Below the pieces are notes generated by a model. The model was not told where the DNA came from and made no database searches. It saw only the letters and a list, made by a program, of their open reading frames with translations. This document shows positions 62,240 through 64,000 of a DNA stretch of 64,000 bases, piece after piece. A program made the position numbers and the translations under genes. Source of the stretch: Microbacterium oryzae (GTDB lineage Bacteria > Actinomycetota > Actinomycetes > Actinomycetales > Microbacteriaceae); assembly GCF_009735645.1 (NCBI RefSeq), contig NZ_CP032550.1:2790001-2854000 (forward strand), given 5' to 3'. Position 1 is the first letter of the stretch, and each line of letters starts with the position of its first letter.

Positions 62240-63601
62240 ATGACTCACGAATCCCGCTCCTCCCGCGACCCGCGCACCGGCATCATCCCGACCGCCACCG
62301 GCATCCTCCCGGTGCCCACGGGGACGATCGCGCTGCCCGACTACGCGCGGGCGGCGGCGGGCGAGATGCCCACCACGCACCGCGGCGACGCCCTCTCGAG
62401 CCGACGCCGGCTGGCGTACGTGCTGCTGCTGGGTGCGCTCACCGCGCTCGGCCCGTTCACGATCGACCTGTACCTGCCGGCGTTCCCGCTGCTGGAGCGG
62501 GATTTCGCGACGACGAGCGCGGCCATCCAGCTCACCCTCACGGGCACGATGATCGGGTTCGCGCTGGGGCAGCTCGTGGTGGGGCCGCTGAGCGACAAGG
62601 TCGGGCGACGGCGTCCCCTGCTCATCGTCACGGGGCTGCACGTGCTGGCCAGCGTCGCGGCGGCTCTCGCCCCGTCGCTCGAGCTGCTGGGCGCCGCGCG
62701 CGTGCTCATGGGAATGGGCGCGGCGGCCGGCGGCGTGGTCGCCATGGCGATGGTGCGCGATCTCTTCGGCGGGCGACGGCTGGTCGTCATGCTCTCGCGG
62801 CTGGCGCTCGTCACGGGCGTCGCCCCGGTCATCGCGCCGCTCATCGGCTCGGCGCTGCTGTCGGTGTTCCCGTGGCGCGGGCTGTTCATCGTGCTCGCGT
62901 CCTACGGCGTGATCATGCTGCTGTGCGCGATCTTCGCCCTGCCGGAGACCCGCCCCGCCGCCGACCGCGTCGCGCATCAGACCGTGTCGGTGTGGCACCG
63001 CTACCGCGTCGTCCTGACCGACCGCGTGTTCCTCGGCGTGCTGCTCATCGCGGCGATGACGTTCTCGGGACTGTTCTCGTACCTCTCGTCATCGTCGTTC
63101 CTGTTCCAGCAGACGTACGGCTTCTCCCAGCTGCAGTACGGGGCGCTGTTCGCGACGAACTCGATCGGCCTCGTCATCGGCAATCAGATCGCCGCGCGCC
63201 TCGCGGCCCGCTTCGGGCCGCAGTGGGTGCTCGCCTTCTCGACGGCGGTCCTGCTTCTCGCCGGCGCCGCGATCGTCGTGTGCGACCAGCTCGAGCTCGG
63301 CGTGTGGGGCATCATGGTGCCGCTGTTCGTCTTCATGTCGATGTGCGGCTTCACCTTCCCGTGCGGTCAGGTGCTCGCGCTCGACCGTCACCCCGAGGCG
63401 GCGGGCACCGCGGCGTCGATCCTCGGCGCGACGAACAACGGCGTCGCCGGTCTCGTCTCGCCGCTCGTGGGCGTCATCTCCGCCGGATCGGGCATCACCG
63501 GCACGACGATGGCCAGCGTCATGGTCGGCTGCTCGGCGATCGCCGTCGTGTCGCTCTGGCTCATAGTCCGTCCGCGCACGCTTGGCAAGCTCGCCGACTG
63601 A
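62240..63601 (+). CDS. MFS drug-resistance transporter, Bcr/CflA type
   Basis: The product is about 453 residues with 12 membrane segments after a 50-residue hydrophilic N-terminus. It has ALGPFTIDLYLPAFPLLERD, IGFALGQLVVGPLSDKVGRR and RVLMGMGAAAGGVVAMAMVR, the Bcr/CflA signature. It probably exports drugs or small metabolites with proton antiport. The start is uncertain: ATG 62240 has no clear ribosome site and an in-frame ATG at 62141 overlaps a TAGGAT box. If that box is the promoter, a leader of about 90 bases precedes 62240. Confidence 0.87.
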   Translation: MTHESRSSRDPRTGIIPTATGILPVPTGTIALPDYARAAAGEMPTTHRGDALSSRRRLAYVLLLGALTALGPFTIDLYLPAFPLLERDFATTSAAIQLTLTGTMIGFALGQLVVGPLSDKVGRRRPLLIVTGLHVLASVAAALAPSLELLGAARVLMGMGAAAGGVVAMAMVRDLFGGRRLVVMLSRLALVTGVAPVIAPLIGSALLSVFPWRGLFIVLASYGVIMLLCAIFALPETRPAADRVAHQTVSVWHRYRVVLTDRVFLGVLLIAAMTFSGLFSYLSSSSFLFQQTYGFSQLQYGALFATNSIGLVIGNQIAARLAARFGPQWVLAFSTAVLLLAGAAIVVCDQLELGVWGIMVPLFVFMSMCGFTFPCGQVLALDRHPEAAGTAASILGATNNGVAGLVSPLVGVISAGSGITGTTMASVMVGCSAIAVVSLWLIVRPRTLGKLAD

Positions 63602-63628
63602 TCCCGCACGCTCGGGCACAATGGCCCG

Positions 63629-64000
63629 ATGACGACGTGGCGGCGGAGCATGGTGTGGTGGGGGATCGCCCTCATCGCGGTGGCGGCGGTGCTGGGATGG
63701 GCCACCGTGCTGCACCGCGACCCGTTCGACATCGACACCTGGTGGTCCGATGTGCTCTCGCAGCCGCCATCCGGTGGGCAGCTGTGGTTCTCGCTCCTGC
63801 TCGACGACGTCGGCGGCGGGTGGTGGGCCATCCTCATCCTGCCGCTCGCGATCGCGGCCATCCTGTTCGCGACGCGTCGCCGATGGGGTGCGCTGTACTT
63901 CCTCGTCGCGACGGCGGTCAGTGCGGGATTCGTGCAGCTGCTCAAGCAGCTCTTCAGCCGTCAGCGCCCCGAGGACATCCTCGTCGTCGTGGACGCCGGC
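63629..64000 (+). CDS. PAP2-family phosphatase, N-terminal part (runs off the window)
   Basis: An open frame of 124 codons continues beyond base 64000. It has membrane segments near residues 8-27, 65-80 and 85-100, and the first PAP2 motif KQLFSRQRPED (K-x(6)-RP) near residue 110. Family members dephosphorylate lipid phosphates at the membrane. ATG 63629 lies six bases after CACAAT, a weaker version of the leaderless -10 box. Confidence 0.8.
   Translation, partial: MTTWRRSMVWWGIALIAVAAVLGWATVLHRDPFDIDTWWSDVLSQPPSGGQLWFSLLLDDVGGGWWAILILPLAIAAILFATRRRWGALYFLVATAVSAGFVQLLKQLFSRQRPEDILVVVDAG

Overview
The window is about 70% G+C, packed with short intergenic gaps, and reads as the chromosome of a high-GC Gram-positive actinomycete of the family Microbacteriaceae, most likely Microbacterium. 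Pointers are a small protein family typical of that group (10876-11214), NusG with a long acidic N-terminal extension, a TreS-maltokinase-GlgB operon, and many genes whose start codon lies 6-7 bases after a TANNNT -10 box (leaderless transcripts).

Layout. 1-7479: right end of an integrated genetic element. Fifteen small, stop/start-overlapping genes run leftward, including a RecA-like RepA-type ATPase and an excisionase-like protein. A divergent repressor-integrase pair runs rightward, and the integrase ends 5 bases from the 3' end of yajQ. The left end lies outside the window. 7485-13117: yajQ, an FBP-type zinc-finger protein, a DoxX-like protein, a zinc alcohol dehydrogenase with a MarR regulator, two small Microbacteriaceae proteins and an MFS transporter. 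13217-25290: a sugar-dehydrogenase lipoprotein, treS-mak-glgB, a formaldehyde-dehydrogenase-like enzyme, tRNA-Tyr, a membrane protein, an inositol-phosphatase-like enzyme, an M23 peptidase, tRNA-Thr and tRNA-Met. 25449-30061: hemerythrin protein, a three-gene glycosyltransferase operon, and a sulfide:quinone-reductase-like flavoprotein.

30137-43756 is a catabolic island for agmatine, putrescine and GABA: PucR regulator, GABA transaminase, putrescine oxidase, stress protein, amino-acid permease, two aldehyde dehydrogenases, then (opposite strand) agmatine deiminase and an amidase, with a TetR regulator and its likely operator. Together they could take agmatine to succinate. 43898-49872: TSUP transporter with a 12-codon leader ORF, second FBP-type protein, FAS1-like/MaoC dehydratase pair with murB, aminotransferase and a DUF808 protein. 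50071-56916 is the tRNA-Trp-secE-nusG-rplKA-rplJL region. It is interrupted between rplA and rplJ by a MarR regulator, a YqaJ-type exonuclease and an AbiEi-like gene boxed by inverted repeats. 57100-64000: sugar ABC importer, DUF3105/DUF305 pair, Bcr/CflA-type exporter and the start of a PAP2 phosphatase.

The least explained signals are non-coding. Several intergenic loci carry long-stem palindromes whose arms are private to the locus: 28766-28826, 39866-40260 (three tandem units of about 130 bp), 44771-44829, 54397-54474 with its inverted copy at 55597-55666, and 60544-60602. The coding content is otherwise ordinary and no clearly novel multi-gene system is evident. The palindrome family, the boxed AbiEi-like gene and the leader ORF are the best candidates for something undescribed.
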